6,249 bases of DNA from Legionella longbeachae (GCA_016191305.1 JACPOX010000115.1:8433-14681), one strand, 5' to 3'; positions 1 through 5,394 are shown, counted from the first letter of the stretch. The notes: generated from the letters alone by a model not told the origin. Numbers and translations: made by a program.

Positions 1-2525
1 ACTCGCAAAGCAGAACATCTTTGGCCGGCGCTACCAAATGCAGAATTAACGGCATCCACCACGACTTGTTCCAACAATGCAGATGAATCAACAATCATTG
101 CATTTTGACCACCTGTTTCAGCAATTAGTGGAATAATCTCTCCACCACGGGTAGCCAAAGTTCGATTAATAAGATTTGCGGTATCTGTAGATCCTGTAAA
201 TAACACTGCTTTGATTCTTTTATCTGCGACTAATGCAGCACCTATTGTTTCCCCAGGACCTGGAAGTAATTGTACCGATCCACTAGGTACACCAGCTTGA
301 TGCATTAATTTAATTGCATAAGCGGCTATTAGTGGGGTTTGTTCAGCAGGTTTTGCGATAACACAATTTCCAGTTACTAATGCAGCAACTACTTGACCAA
401 CAAAAATTGCTAAAGGAAAATTCCATGGACTAATACAAAGTACTGTGCCACGCGGATGCAAACTTAATTCATTGAGCTCACCGGTGTAACCTGTTAAATG
501 CAATGGAGTAGATAAAATTTGTTCAGCCAACATAGAATAATAACGACAAAAATCAATTGCTTCTCGTAACTCAGCTATACAGTCACTCATTGTTTTACCG
601 GCTTCAAGACAAATAATCGTCATGAGTTCCGCTTGATTTTCCTGTAACAAGTCAGCAAAACGATTAAGGCATGCAGCTCTTTCTTTAACCGTTTTACAAG
701 ACCAAAATCGAAAAGATTGCTCAGCGTGTAACAGTGCTTGCTCTACATCATCGAGTGAGGCATTTTGTACTGTGCCAACAGTATTTTCAATTTGTTGAGG
801 CGATTCGATTCGTTGTTGCTCTCCTTTAAATGCCTTATTTCCAGCTACAAGAGACACTGAACTCCAATTCTCCAATTTGATTTTGCTCATCTTTTGTTGC
901 AATTGTGCGCACTCGAGACGATCAGTGAAATCGAACCCCATAGAGTTTTTTCTAGCAGGTTCAAACAGATTTGCAGGTAAAGGAATATTCTTATTTATTT
1001 GAGACAATAAAGATCTGGCTTTATCTACAGGATCTTCAACTAATGTACTGATTGGCGCATTATCATCAACAATACGATTAACAAATGAGGAATTAGCGCC
1101 ATTTTCTAGTAATCTTCGTACCAAATAGGGCAGTAAATCTTCATGACTACCCACAGGAGCATAAATACGGCAAGGAATGCCATAAAGCTCTTTAGGTACC
1201 ACTTGCTGATATAGTTCGTTGCCCATTCCATGTAAACATTGAAATTCAAAATCTCGGTAATCGCCTGTAATATTCAGGATCATAGCCACCGAATATGCAT
1301 TATGTGTTGCAAATTGGGGATAAATCGCATCGGTCATACTAAGTATTTTTTTTGCGCAAGCTTGAAAAGAAACGTCGGTGAAGACTTTGCGACTAAATAC
1401 AGGGTATTCGATCAAACCTTGCATTTGAGTTTTTTTAATTTCACTATCCCAATAAGCCCCTTTAATTAAACGCACCATAATACGACGCTGCTTACTTCTT
1501 GCCAAAGCGGCTACCCAATCCAGTACATAGAAAGCTCTTTTTTGGTAAGACTGAACAGCCAAACCAAAACCATTCCAACCATCTAAACTTGGATCTATAA
1601 AAACACGTTCCATCACATCGAGGGATAAATCAAGTCGTTCTGATTCTTCCGCGTCTATTGTTAAGGCAATACCATAATTTTTTGCCAAACGAGCAAGTGC
1701 TAACAGTTTTATAGGTAATTCTTCCAAAACACGTTCATGTTGACTTTCATTATAACGAGGATGTAATGCAGATAATTTAATAGAGATTCCTGCTCGTTTA
1801 TATATATCAGAATTTTTATCAACTTGTTTGCCTATAGATTCGATTGCTTCTTTATATGCCTCGAAATATCGTGCCGCATCAACTGAAGTAAGAGCTGCTT
1901 CTCCCAACATATCATAGGAGTAACGATACCCTTGAGCTTCCTTCTTTTGAGCCCGATGCAGCGCTTCATTTATTGTTCGTCCCATTACGAATTGTTTACT
2001 CATAATCCGCATTGCTTTATCAACTGCTGTTCTAACTACTGCTTCACTACTTCTATTAACGAGTTTCATTAATGATTTTGATAGAGTGCTTTCTGCTTTT
2101 TCCGGTGCTAGTATTTTACCAGTAAGCATTAACGCCCAAGTTGTCGCATTGACAAAAAAGGAATCGCTTTGACCAATATGAGACTTCCAATTGCCATGAG
2201 ACAGTTTGTCTTTAATTAAAACATCAATTGTAGCGCTGTCTGGTACTCGTAATAAGGCCTCAGCCAAACACATTAATGCAATACCTTCATCACTTGATAA
2301 TGCATATTCAGTTAAAAATGAATCAATACCAGTACTTTTTTTTCGTTCAGCTCGTACTAATTCAACTAGTTTTGTAGCACTATTTCTAATAGCATCCAGT
2401 TGCTGTTGCTCTAATGCTGCTTTATCACAAAGTTCAGTTATCAACGATAACTCATCAGCACGATAGGCTCGATTAATAGCAGCTCTAATTCCTTCAGGTA
2501 ATGGTATGATCTGCTTTTCCAGCAT
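1..2525 (-). CDS. putA: Bifunctional proline dehydrogenase / P5C dehydrogenase PutA (C-terminus beyond window)
   Basis: Oxidises proline to pyrroline-5-carboxylate with FAD, passing electrons to membrane quinone, then oxidises glutamate semialdehyde to glutamate with NAD+. 841 codons are visible, open to the left edge; type A PutAs run to roughly 1000-1050 residues, so about 200 are missing. The proline dehydrogenase barrel shows KLSALHPRY (near residue 252) and RLIKGAYWDSEIK (near 355). The aldehyde dehydrogenase half shows SPWNFPLA, Lys725 in IAKPAEQ, LFTGST, Glu803 in AETGGQN and the nucleophile Cys837 in AGQRCSALR, so both active sites look intact. The protein begins directly with the helical arm (MLEKQIIPLPEGIRAAI) and lacks the ribbon-helix-helix DNA-binding domain of enterobacterial PutA, so it should not autorepress. 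The ATG start is supported by GGAG (2535-2532) six bases upstream. It is divergent from the L,D-transpeptidase gene. Confidence 0.97.
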   Translation of the reverse strand, partial: MLEKQIIPLPEGIRAAINRAYRADELSLITELCDKAALEQQQLDAIRNSATKLVELVRAERKKSTGIDSFLTEYALSSDEGIALMCLAEALLRVPDSATIDVLIKDKLSHGNWKSHIGQSDSFFVNATTWALMLTGKILAPEKAESTLSKSLMKLVNRSSEAVVRTAVDKAMRIMSKQFVMGRTINEALHRAQKKEAQGYRYSYDMLGEAALTSVDAARYFEAYKEAIESIGKQVDKNSDIYKRAGISIKLSALHPRYNESQHERVLEELPIKLLALARLAKNYGIALTIDAEESERLDLSLDVMERVFIDPSLDGWNGFGLAVQSYQKRAFYVLDWVAALARSKQRRIMVRLIKGAYWDSEIKKTQMQGLIEYPVFSRKVFTDVSFQACAKKILSMTDAIYPQFATHNAYSVAMILNITGDYRDFEFQCLHGMGNELYQQVVPKELYGIPCRIYAPVGSHEDLLPYLVRRLLENGANSSFVNRIVDDNAPISTLVEDPVDKARSLLSQINKNIPLPANLFEPARKNSMGFDFTDRLECAQLQQKMSKIKLENWSSVSLVAGNKAFKGEQQRIESPQQIENTVGTVQNASLDDVEQALLHAEQSFRFWSCKTVKERAACLNRFADLLQENQAELMTIICLEAGKTMSDCIAELREAIDFCRYYSMLAEQILSTPLHLTGYTGELNELSLHPRGTVLCISPWNFPLAIFVGQVVAALVTGNCVIAKPAEQTPLIAAYAIKLMHQAGVPSGSVQLLPGPGETIGAALVADKRIKAVLFTGSTDTANLINRTLATRGGEIIPLIAETGGQNAMIVDSSALLEQVVVDAVNSAFGSAGQRCSALR

Positions 2526-2549
2526 AGTATTCTCCGAAATCAAATGTGT

Positions 2550-2620
2550 AACTATAGTTTAGACACTATTAAAATGGAATGTTTGAAGGTGATATTTGCC
2601 CAAATTATGCATTCTTCAAA
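2550..2620. promoter_or_regulatory. Probable putA promoter/operator region with nested dyads
   Basis: This stretch directly precedes putA on the minus strand. It holds a perfect 10-bp palindrome AACTATAGTT (2550-2559), whose TATAGT could serve as a -10, although no good -35 lies 16-18 bases above it. Further upstream are a perfect dyad ATTTG-CC-CAAAT (2594-2605) and, around it, TTTGAAG (2582-2588) with its exact complement CTTCAAA (2614-2620). The dyads are seen directly; a role in controlling putA is inferred from position only. Confidence 0.3.
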
Positions 2621-2655
2621 TAGAAATTAAAGAAAAAAAAACCCCATATGCAGAA

Positions 2656-2717
2656 CAAATAACAGTCATTTTGATTCTATTTAATACCTTTAGAGTCAAT
2701 AATGACACGCTTATTTG
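2656..2717. repeat. Long imperfect inverted repeat in the putA upstream gap
   Basis: Three successive complementary blocks fold into one stem of about 21 pairs. CAAATAA (2656-2662) pairs with TTATTTG (2711-2717), GTCATT (2665-2670) with AATGAC (2701-2706), and TTGATTCT (2671-2678) with AGAGTCAA (2692-2699, one G-U pair). A CA/ACGC internal loop, a single bulged T at 2700 and a 13-nt terminal loop interrupt it. It is far more extended than the other dyads in the gap. No strong U-tract follows immediately on either strand, so it is not a standard terminator. It could be an RNA structure, a small transposon relic or a protein-binding cruciform. Confidence 0.55.
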
Positions 2718-2764
2718 CTTTATTTTTATCCTTATAGATATTTATTTGAACTTATATATTTTTA

Positions 2765-2790
2765 TCAATTAAATCAAGCTCTTGAATTGA
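2765..2790. repeat. Bulged dyad upstream of the L,D-transpeptidase promoter
   Basis: TCAAG (2774-2778) and CTTGA (2781-2785) are complementary around CT. The outer TCAAT (2765-2769) pairs with ATTGA (2786-2790) across a 4-base bulge on the left side. It lies about 40 bp upstream of the -35 of the next gene, where an activator or repressor could bind. Any function is inference. Apart from the sites listed here, the 2526-2912 gap shows no gene. Confidence 0.25.
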
Positions 2791-2823
2791 ATAATATTTT
2801 CGTCAACTGACCAAATAGAGGTC

Positions 2824-2837
2824 TTGTAATTTTACAA
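2824..2837. promoter_or_regulatory. Palindrome overlapping the -35 box
   Basis: TTGTAA-TT-TTACAA is a perfect dyad with 6-bp arms that covers the -35 hexamer of the L,D-transpeptidase promoter. A second dyad, ACAAAT (2834-2839) with ATTTGT (2845-2850), sits in the promoter spacer. Overlap with the -35 suggests an operator, but in such AT-rich DNA chance cannot be excluded. Confidence 0.3.
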
Positions 2838-2859
2838 ATAGATGATTTGTCGATATAAT
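2831..2859 (+). promoter_or_regulatory. Sigma70-type promoter of the L,D-transpeptidase gene
   Basis: TTTACA (2831-2836), a 17-bp spacer and a perfect TATAAT (2854-2859). Transcription would start near 2864-2866 and give a leader of about 48 nt. This is the best sigma70 match in the window. Confidence 0.75.
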
Positions 2860-2901
2860 GTTCATTTTTTTGATGACCAATACCGGCGAGTTTAAAAGAA
2901 G

Positions 2902-2908
2902 AAAGGAG
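2902..2908 (+). promoter_or_regulatory. Ribosome binding site of the L,D-transpeptidase gene
   Basis: AAAGGAG lies four bases before the ATG at 2913. Together with an in-frame TGA at 2874-2876 and no intervening start, it fixes the start codon. Confidence 0.75.
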
Positions 2909-2912
2909 CAGT

Positions 2913-3590
2913 ATGAATACATTATTAACTCTAATCTCAACTGTAATTTTAACAAGCAATTTTACATCCACTCCTCCTACATTTGCACAGTCAGGAGCAG
3001 ATATTAATACTAAAGTGCAACACCTAAGCCACAAAGCGCCACAATTAAACAAAAATGTATTAAAGCTAGCTTTAACTGCATATACAAATGCTAGCAAAAA
3101 AGGCGCTGTTAAAAAACCCGTACTTACTGTAATTGATTATTCTTTACCCTCGAATAAACAACGCATGTGGATCTTTGATGTCCGAAATGAACGTCTTTTA
3201 TATAATACTTATGTTGCTCACGGTAAAAATTCCGGTGCAAATAAAGCTAAGCATTTCTCAAATATCGAATCCAGTAAAGAATCAAGCTTAGGAACTTACA
3301 TCACTAAAAATACCTATATAGGCCACAAAGGTTATTCATTAAACCTGCAAGGCTTGGATAAAGGCTTTAATGACAATGCATTAAATCGACGAGTTGTAGT
3401 GCATGGCGCATGGTACGTAGAACCTGATTTCATTAAACGTGCTGGTCGAGCTGGATTATCTTGGGGATGCCCCGCTATTGCTCAAACTTTAGCAAAACCC
3501 ATCATTAATACCATTAAAAATGGTTCCGTAATTTTTGCTTATTTTCCTGATAAACGCTTTTTATCTAAATCAGGTTATTTAGTAGCATAA
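2913..3590 (+). CDS. Secreted murein L,D-transpeptidase catalytic domain family protein (YkuD_2 type)
   Basis: A 225-residue protein predicted to act on peptidoglycan in the periplasm. Residues 1-25 look like a signal peptide: a hydrophobic stretch ending in TFA before QS, although the n-region carries no lysine or arginine, so export is likely rather than certain. The catalytic domain spans about residues 68-215. It shows AHGKNSG (102-108), SSLGTY (124-129), GHKGYSLNLQGLD (137-149), VVVHGAWYV with His164, and GRAGLSWGCPAI with the nucleophile Cys186. These are landmarks of the YkuD_2 branch. The arginine that follows the cysteine in classical YkuD enzymes (GCIR) is proline-alanine here, as expected for this branch. 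It has its own promoter and no neighbour in the same direction. The stop codon abuts the terminator of the convergent small RNA. Whether it makes cross-links, attaches lipoprotein or trims is not shown by sequence. Confidence 0.9.
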   Translation: MNTLLTLISTVILTSNFTSTPPTFAQSGADINTKVQHLSHKAPQLNKNVLKLALTAYTNASKKGAVKKPVLTVIDYSLPSNKQRMWIFDVRNERLLYNTYVAHGKNSGANKAKHFSNIESSKESSLGTYITKNTYIGHKGYSLNLQGLDKGFNDNALNRRVVVHGAWYVEPDFIKRAGRAGLSWGCPAIAQTLAKPIINTIKNGSVIFAYFPDKRFLSKSGYLVA

Positions 3591-3615
3591 AAAAAGCCAG
3601 GGTCACCCCTGGCTT
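3589..3615 (-). terminator. Intrinsic terminator of the minus-strand small RNA
   Basis: Read on the minus strand, AAGCCAGGG, loop GTGA and CCCTGGCTT form a perfect 9-bp stem. A T-tract runs straight out of it (plus-strand A's at 3589-3595). On the plus strand the same hairpin is followed by CCGCAG, so it is directional and serves transcription coming from the right, not the L,D-transpeptidase mRNA. Confidence 0.88.
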
Positions 3616-3718
3616 CCGCAGTCATCCTTCTAAGAACTATTGTTCTTAGAGTCATCCTGACAAACCATATCCCTATGATTACAATTCCTTTTGTGTGACT
3701 TATATCCATACAAGTCTT
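3590..3718 (-). ncRNA. Probable RsmY/RsmZ-type small RNA that sequesters CsrA
   Basis: A non-coding stretch of about 129 nt between a promoter candidate and an intrinsic terminator. It carries six GGA motifs, the core recognised by CsrA/RsmA. Two sit in four-base hairpin loops. The first is at 3716-3697, with 8-bp arms (GACTTGTA/TATAAGTC, one G-U) around TGGA. The second is at 3680-3663, with 7-bp arms (AATCATA/TATGGTT) around GGGA. An unpaired AAAGGAAT lies between them. A third motif is in GTC-AGGAT-GAC (3661-3651), a short stem displaying AGGAT. Then come a perfect 9-bp hairpin without GGA (3650-3629), AGGATGAC again (3628-3621), CGGAAG, and the terminator. Dense GGA in loops, a GC-rich 3' terminator, absence of an ORF, and LetA/IHF-like sites upstream fit the Legionella RsmY/RsmZ family. 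The transcript ends are predictions. Which paralogue it is cannot be told, so no symbol is given. Confidence 0.8.
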
Positions 3719-3724
3719 GATTAA

Positions 3725-3753
3725 AATGTAGCAATAGATTACACGAAGTGCAA
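3725..3753 (-). promoter_or_regulatory. Candidate promoter of the small RNA
   Basis: On the minus strand TTGCAC (3753-3748) and TACATT (3730-3725) are separated by 17 bp. This places transcription start near 3718, one or two bases before the first GGA hairpin, as is common for Rsm RNAs. Both hexamers are mediocre, as expected of an activator-dependent promoter. An alternative is TATAAG at about 3704, which would remove the first hairpin. Confidence 0.5.
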
Positions 3754-3813
3754 GGCGTTATTAATGAGTTCACTTATAAAAAAACAAACATCCTCTTTAT
3801 TAATTTACATTAA

Positions 3814-3826
3814 AATCAATTGGTTA
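3814..3826 (+). promoter_or_regulatory. IHF-binding consensus between LetA-type box and sRNA promoter
   Basis: AATCAATTGGTTA matches the IHF consensus WATCAANNNNTTR at every defined position and is followed by an A-tract (3829-3835). It lies about 100 bp upstream of the predicted sRNA start. IHF bending here would bring the distal LetA-type box near the promoter. The match is seen; occupancy is inferred. Confidence 0.55.
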
Positions 3827-3879
3827 TGAAAAAAAGGCACTAATACCAATGAATAAAAGGCCATTGTCTTCAACTTAAT

Positions 3880-3893
3880 TGAGAAATATCTTA
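3880..3893. promoter_or_regulatory. LetA/GacA-type upstream activating box
   Basis: TGAGAAATATCTTA agrees with the LetA element reported for Legionella rsmY/rsmZ (TNAGAAATTTCTNA, from memory) at 11 of 12 fixed positions. On the minus strand it begins TGTAAG, the left half of the Pseudomonas GacA box. It lies about 160-175 bp upstream of the predicted sRNA start and about 110 bp upstream of the divergent ProQ-like gene, so it could act on either. Confidence 0.6.
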
Positions 3894-3951
3894 CATAAAA
3901 TCGATCACAAAACATCCTCGACTACTTATTAACACATAAGCTTTGAATATG

Positions 3952-3964
3952 TCACAAGATGTGA
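3952..3964. promoter_or_regulatory. Dyad upstream of the ProQ-like gene
   Basis: TCACA-AGA-TGTGA is a short perfect inverted repeat. A second possible stem uses CAAGATG (3955-3961) and CATCTTG (3977-3983). The arms are in the reverse order of a CRP site. It lies where a promoter or operator for the next gene would be expected; I could not assign a convincing -35/-10 pair (TTGAAT at 3943 is a possible -35). Confidence 0.25.
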
Positions 3965-4001
3965 TAGTTTATTCGGCATCTTGATAACGCCTCAGAGCAA
4001 A

Positions 4002-4373
4002 ATGATGGATAAGCAACAAATAACAACTGCAAAAAAAGAAAAGCTACAAATTATAGATTGGCTAATTGAACACTTTCCAAATGCTTTTTTTAAGAAAAGT
4101 AATCAAGTTAAGCCACTGAAAATTGGGATATTCGATGATCTTATCGATTTCTATGAGCGATTAGATTCCCCCCCTTTCAGTAAAAAATTACTTCGTGAAG
4201 CATTAAGCTATTACAGCGCATCGCCTGCATATTTGAATTGTCAAAAAGAAAATATAGCTCGCGTAGATATTTATGGTAATGAAGTTGATGTCGTAACCCA
4301 AGACCAAGCAAAATATGCTCATCAACGCTATCAAGAGCGCTATAATAAACCGAAAGACCAAGGGCATTCTTAA
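4002..4373 (+). CDS. Minimal ProQ/FinO-domain RNA-binding protein
   Basis: A protein of about 123 residues, nearly all a ProQ/FinO domain. This family binds structured RNAs, often at intrinsic terminator hairpins, and affects small-RNA stability and pairing. Visible family landmarks, numbered from this start, are IIDWLIEHFPNAFF (17-30), VKPLKIGIFDDL (36-47), LREALSYYSASPAYL (64-78) and ARVDIYGNEVDVVTQDQA (86-103). There is no C-terminal Tudor-like extension as in E. coli ProQ, so it resembles the short single-domain forms known in Neisseria and Legionella. The reading frame is open back to a TTG at 3981, but that has no ribosome binding site. ATG 4002 or ATG 4005 is preferred, with a weak AGAG at 3994-3997. 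It is transcribed away from the small RNA and shares its upstream region. A REP-like palindrome starts two bases after the stop codon. Confidence 0.88.
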   Translation: MMDKQQITTAKKEKLQIIDWLIEHFPNAFFKKSNQVKPLKIGIFDDLIDFYERLDSPPFSKKLLREALSYYSASPAYLNCQKENIARVDIYGNEVDVVTQDQAKYAHQRYQERYNKPKDQGHS

Positions 4374-4374
4374 A

Positions 4375-4405
4375 TGTAGGTTGGGGCCATGGGCTCCAAC
4401 CTACA
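4375..4405. repeat. REP-like palindrome after the ProQ-like gene
   Basis: A 14-bp stem (4375-4388 with 4392-4405, one G-T pair) closes on a 3-base ATG loop. The outer arms read TGTAGGTTGG and CCAACCTACA, a sequence type dispersed as REP-like palindromes in many proteobacteria. No U-tract follows on the plus strand, but so strong a hairpin right after the stop codon may protect or end the mRNA. Confidence 0.65.
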
Positions 4406-4411
4406 AAATCC

Positions 4412-4596
4412 TTAACTTAACGTTAGTTCGGATAAGAAACACCTAGCGATCTAAGCTCCCTCTCGATCCGTTCGCCCTGAGTAGTCGCATTAGCGACGTC
4501 TCGAAGGGTTTGCCTTCGAGACGGGCTGAAGCCCTCCTCAGGCCGAACGGATCCGGGTAATTCAACGTTCTTTATCCAGAACTCACGTTAACTTAA
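4412..4596. mobile_element. MITE-like non-autonomous element with terminal inverted repeats
   Basis: TTAACTTAA occurs exactly at 4412-4420 and 4588-4596 and reads as a 9-bp target duplication. Inside it the ends mirror each other: CGTTAGTTC-GGATAA-GAA (from 4421 inward) against CGTGAGTTCTGGATAAAGAA (from 4587 inward), differing by one substitution and two single-base gaps. The core between them is about 167 bp, has no ORF, and is clearly richer in GC than its surroundings. Because TTAACTTAA is nearly self-complementary, it could instead be the outermost part of the inverted repeats. It sits between two convergent genes, a safe insertion site. Confidence 0.65.
4465..4553. repeat. Cloverleaf-forming core of the MITE-like element
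   Basis: An outer 17-bp stem pairs GATCCGTTCGCCCTGAG (4465-4481) with CTCAGGCCGAACGGATC (4537-4553), with one mismatch. It encloses three perfect hairpins in a row: GTCGC-ATTA-GCGAC (4484-4497), GTCTCGAAGG with CCTTCGAGAC (4498-4522) and GGGCT-GA-AGCCC (4523-4534). DNA extrusion or RNA folding would give a four-armed cloverleaf. Sequences starting CCGTTCGCCCTGAG are familiar dispersed bacterial repeats. Confidence 0.7.
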
Positions 4597-4695
4597 TGGT
4601 AGCAAGAGCGCCGTATACCTGAGGATTCGAGCACCGTATCAACAAAGCAATTCTCCACTGGACTAGAGTTTCCGAAAAAGTCCATTATATGTTTT
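4597..4695. other. Unassigned spacer between the MITE-like element and ubiG
   Basis: No convincing gene. It contains an approximate direct repeat, GAGCGCCGTAT (4606-4616) and GAGCACCGTAT (4629-4639), 23 bp apart. It also contains complementary arms TGGACT (4659-4664) and AGTCCA (4679-4684), which on the minus strand lie just after ubiG but lack a following U-tract. It could be a remnant of an older insertion; ubiG has no obvious intrinsic terminator here. Confidence 0.4.
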
Positions 4696-5394
4696 TTAAC
4701 AGCGCTGCAAAGTCAATAAGTAATTAACCTGCACATCATCTCCAAGCGAGGCTTTTCTTAAGAAGGGGTTGTAATCCATCCCCTTCATTTCAACCAAATT
4801 GAATCCAAAAGAACGTGCCATCGCAAGCAATTCGCTGGGTTTTATAAACTTATTATAATCATGTGTTTGTCGAGGTAATAAATTAAGTAGATACTCAGCA
4901 GCAATAATAGCACTAGCATAAGCTTTTACTGTTCTACTAATTGTAGATAGAAATAAAAAACCATTAGGTTTTAATAATCGTCGGCAATGCTCTAAAACTA
5001 ATTCAGGTTTTTGCACATGCTCCAACATTTCCATGCAGGTAACTACGTCAAAATGTCCTCCCTTATATGACTCAATAGGAGTACAGAGATATTCAATATT
5101 AAGGTTATTATTTTTTGCATGTTCCTGAGCTACTACAATAGCTTCAGACTCAGCATCAATGCCGGTACTTTTTGCTCCATATCTGGCCATTGCCTCACAC
5201 AAAATACCACCACCGCAGCCTACATCCAAAACTTTTTGTTGCGATAATTGAACATGCCGAGTGATAAATTCAAGTCGAACTCCATTTATATCATGCAAAG
5301 TTTTCAGGGGGCCTTCTGTATCCCACCATAATTTTGCATGTTGGGCAAATTTGTGAATTTCTTCGGGATTAACAGTTGATTCAAAATTACTCAT
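4696..5394 (-). CDS. ubiG: Ubiquinone biosynthesis O-methyltransferase UbiG
   Basis: A class I S-adenosylmethionine methyltransferase that performs both O-methylations in ubiquinone synthesis: on the 2-polyprenyl catechol intermediate and the final demethylubiquinol step. It has 232 residues, against about 240 in E. coli. The N-terminal ESTVNPEEIHKFAQHAKLWWD signature is typical of UbiG. The SAM-binding motif I is VLDVGCGGGILCEAMA (55-70), Asp80 in TGIDAE would bind the SAM ribose, and FDVVTCMEMLEHV (115-127) is the family's post-II motif. STISRTVKAYASAI (about 150-163) and the following hydrophobic segment correspond to the region linked to membrane association. All key motifs look intact. 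The ATG lies inside the last codons of the upstream gene (ATGAGTAA, 8-nt overlap) and only a weak ribosome binding site is visible, so translation is probably coupled. It is the second gene of a two-gene unit. Confidence 0.96.
   Translation of the reverse strand: MSNFESTVNPEEIHKFAQHAKLWWDTEGPLKTLHDINGVRLEFITRHVQLSQQKVLDVGCGGGILCEAMARYGAKSTGIDAESEAIVVAQEHAKNNNLNIEYLCTPIESYKGGHFDVVTCMEMLEHVQKPELVLEHCRRLLKPNGFLFLSTISRTVKAYASAIIAAEYLLNLLPRQTHDYNKFIKPSELLAMARSFGFNLVEMKGMDYNPFLRKASLGDDVQVNYLLTLQRC

Noticed and set aside
1239..1469. 76-codon plus-strand ORF
   Set aside because: Lies wholly antisense to the intact putA frame and shows no family motifs; a shadow of that gene.
2206..2466. 86-codon plus-strand ORF
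   Set aside because: Antisense to the N-terminal arm of putA, low-complexity serine/alanine composition, no ribosome binding site or homology signal.
2774..3097. 107-codon minus-strand ORF
   Set aside because: Antisense to the promoter, leader and signal-peptide region of the L,D-transpeptidase gene, which has strong motifs and expression signals.
3594..3650. Two plus-strand hairpins as terminators for the L,D-transpeptidase gene
   Set aside because: Neither is followed by T's on the plus strand; the T-tract is on the minus strand, so they belong to the small RNA.
3952..3964. CRP-binding site
   Set aside because: The arms are TCACA then TGTGA, the reverse order of the CRP consensus (TGTGA-N6-TCACA), and the spacer is too short.
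3981..4001. TTG at 3981 as start of the ProQ-like gene
   Set aside because: No Shine-Dalgarno sequence precedes it, and two ATG codons follow at 4002 and 4005 with a weak site at suitable spacing.
4599..4640. tRNA 3' end (CTCGAATCC on the minus strand)
   Set aside because: Only a T-loop-like string; no acceptor stem, anticodon arm or D arm can be built around it.
4604..4716. Plus-strand open stretch after the MITE-like element
   Set aside because: No start codon or ribosome binding site, runs into ubiG antisense, and has no recognisable protein features.
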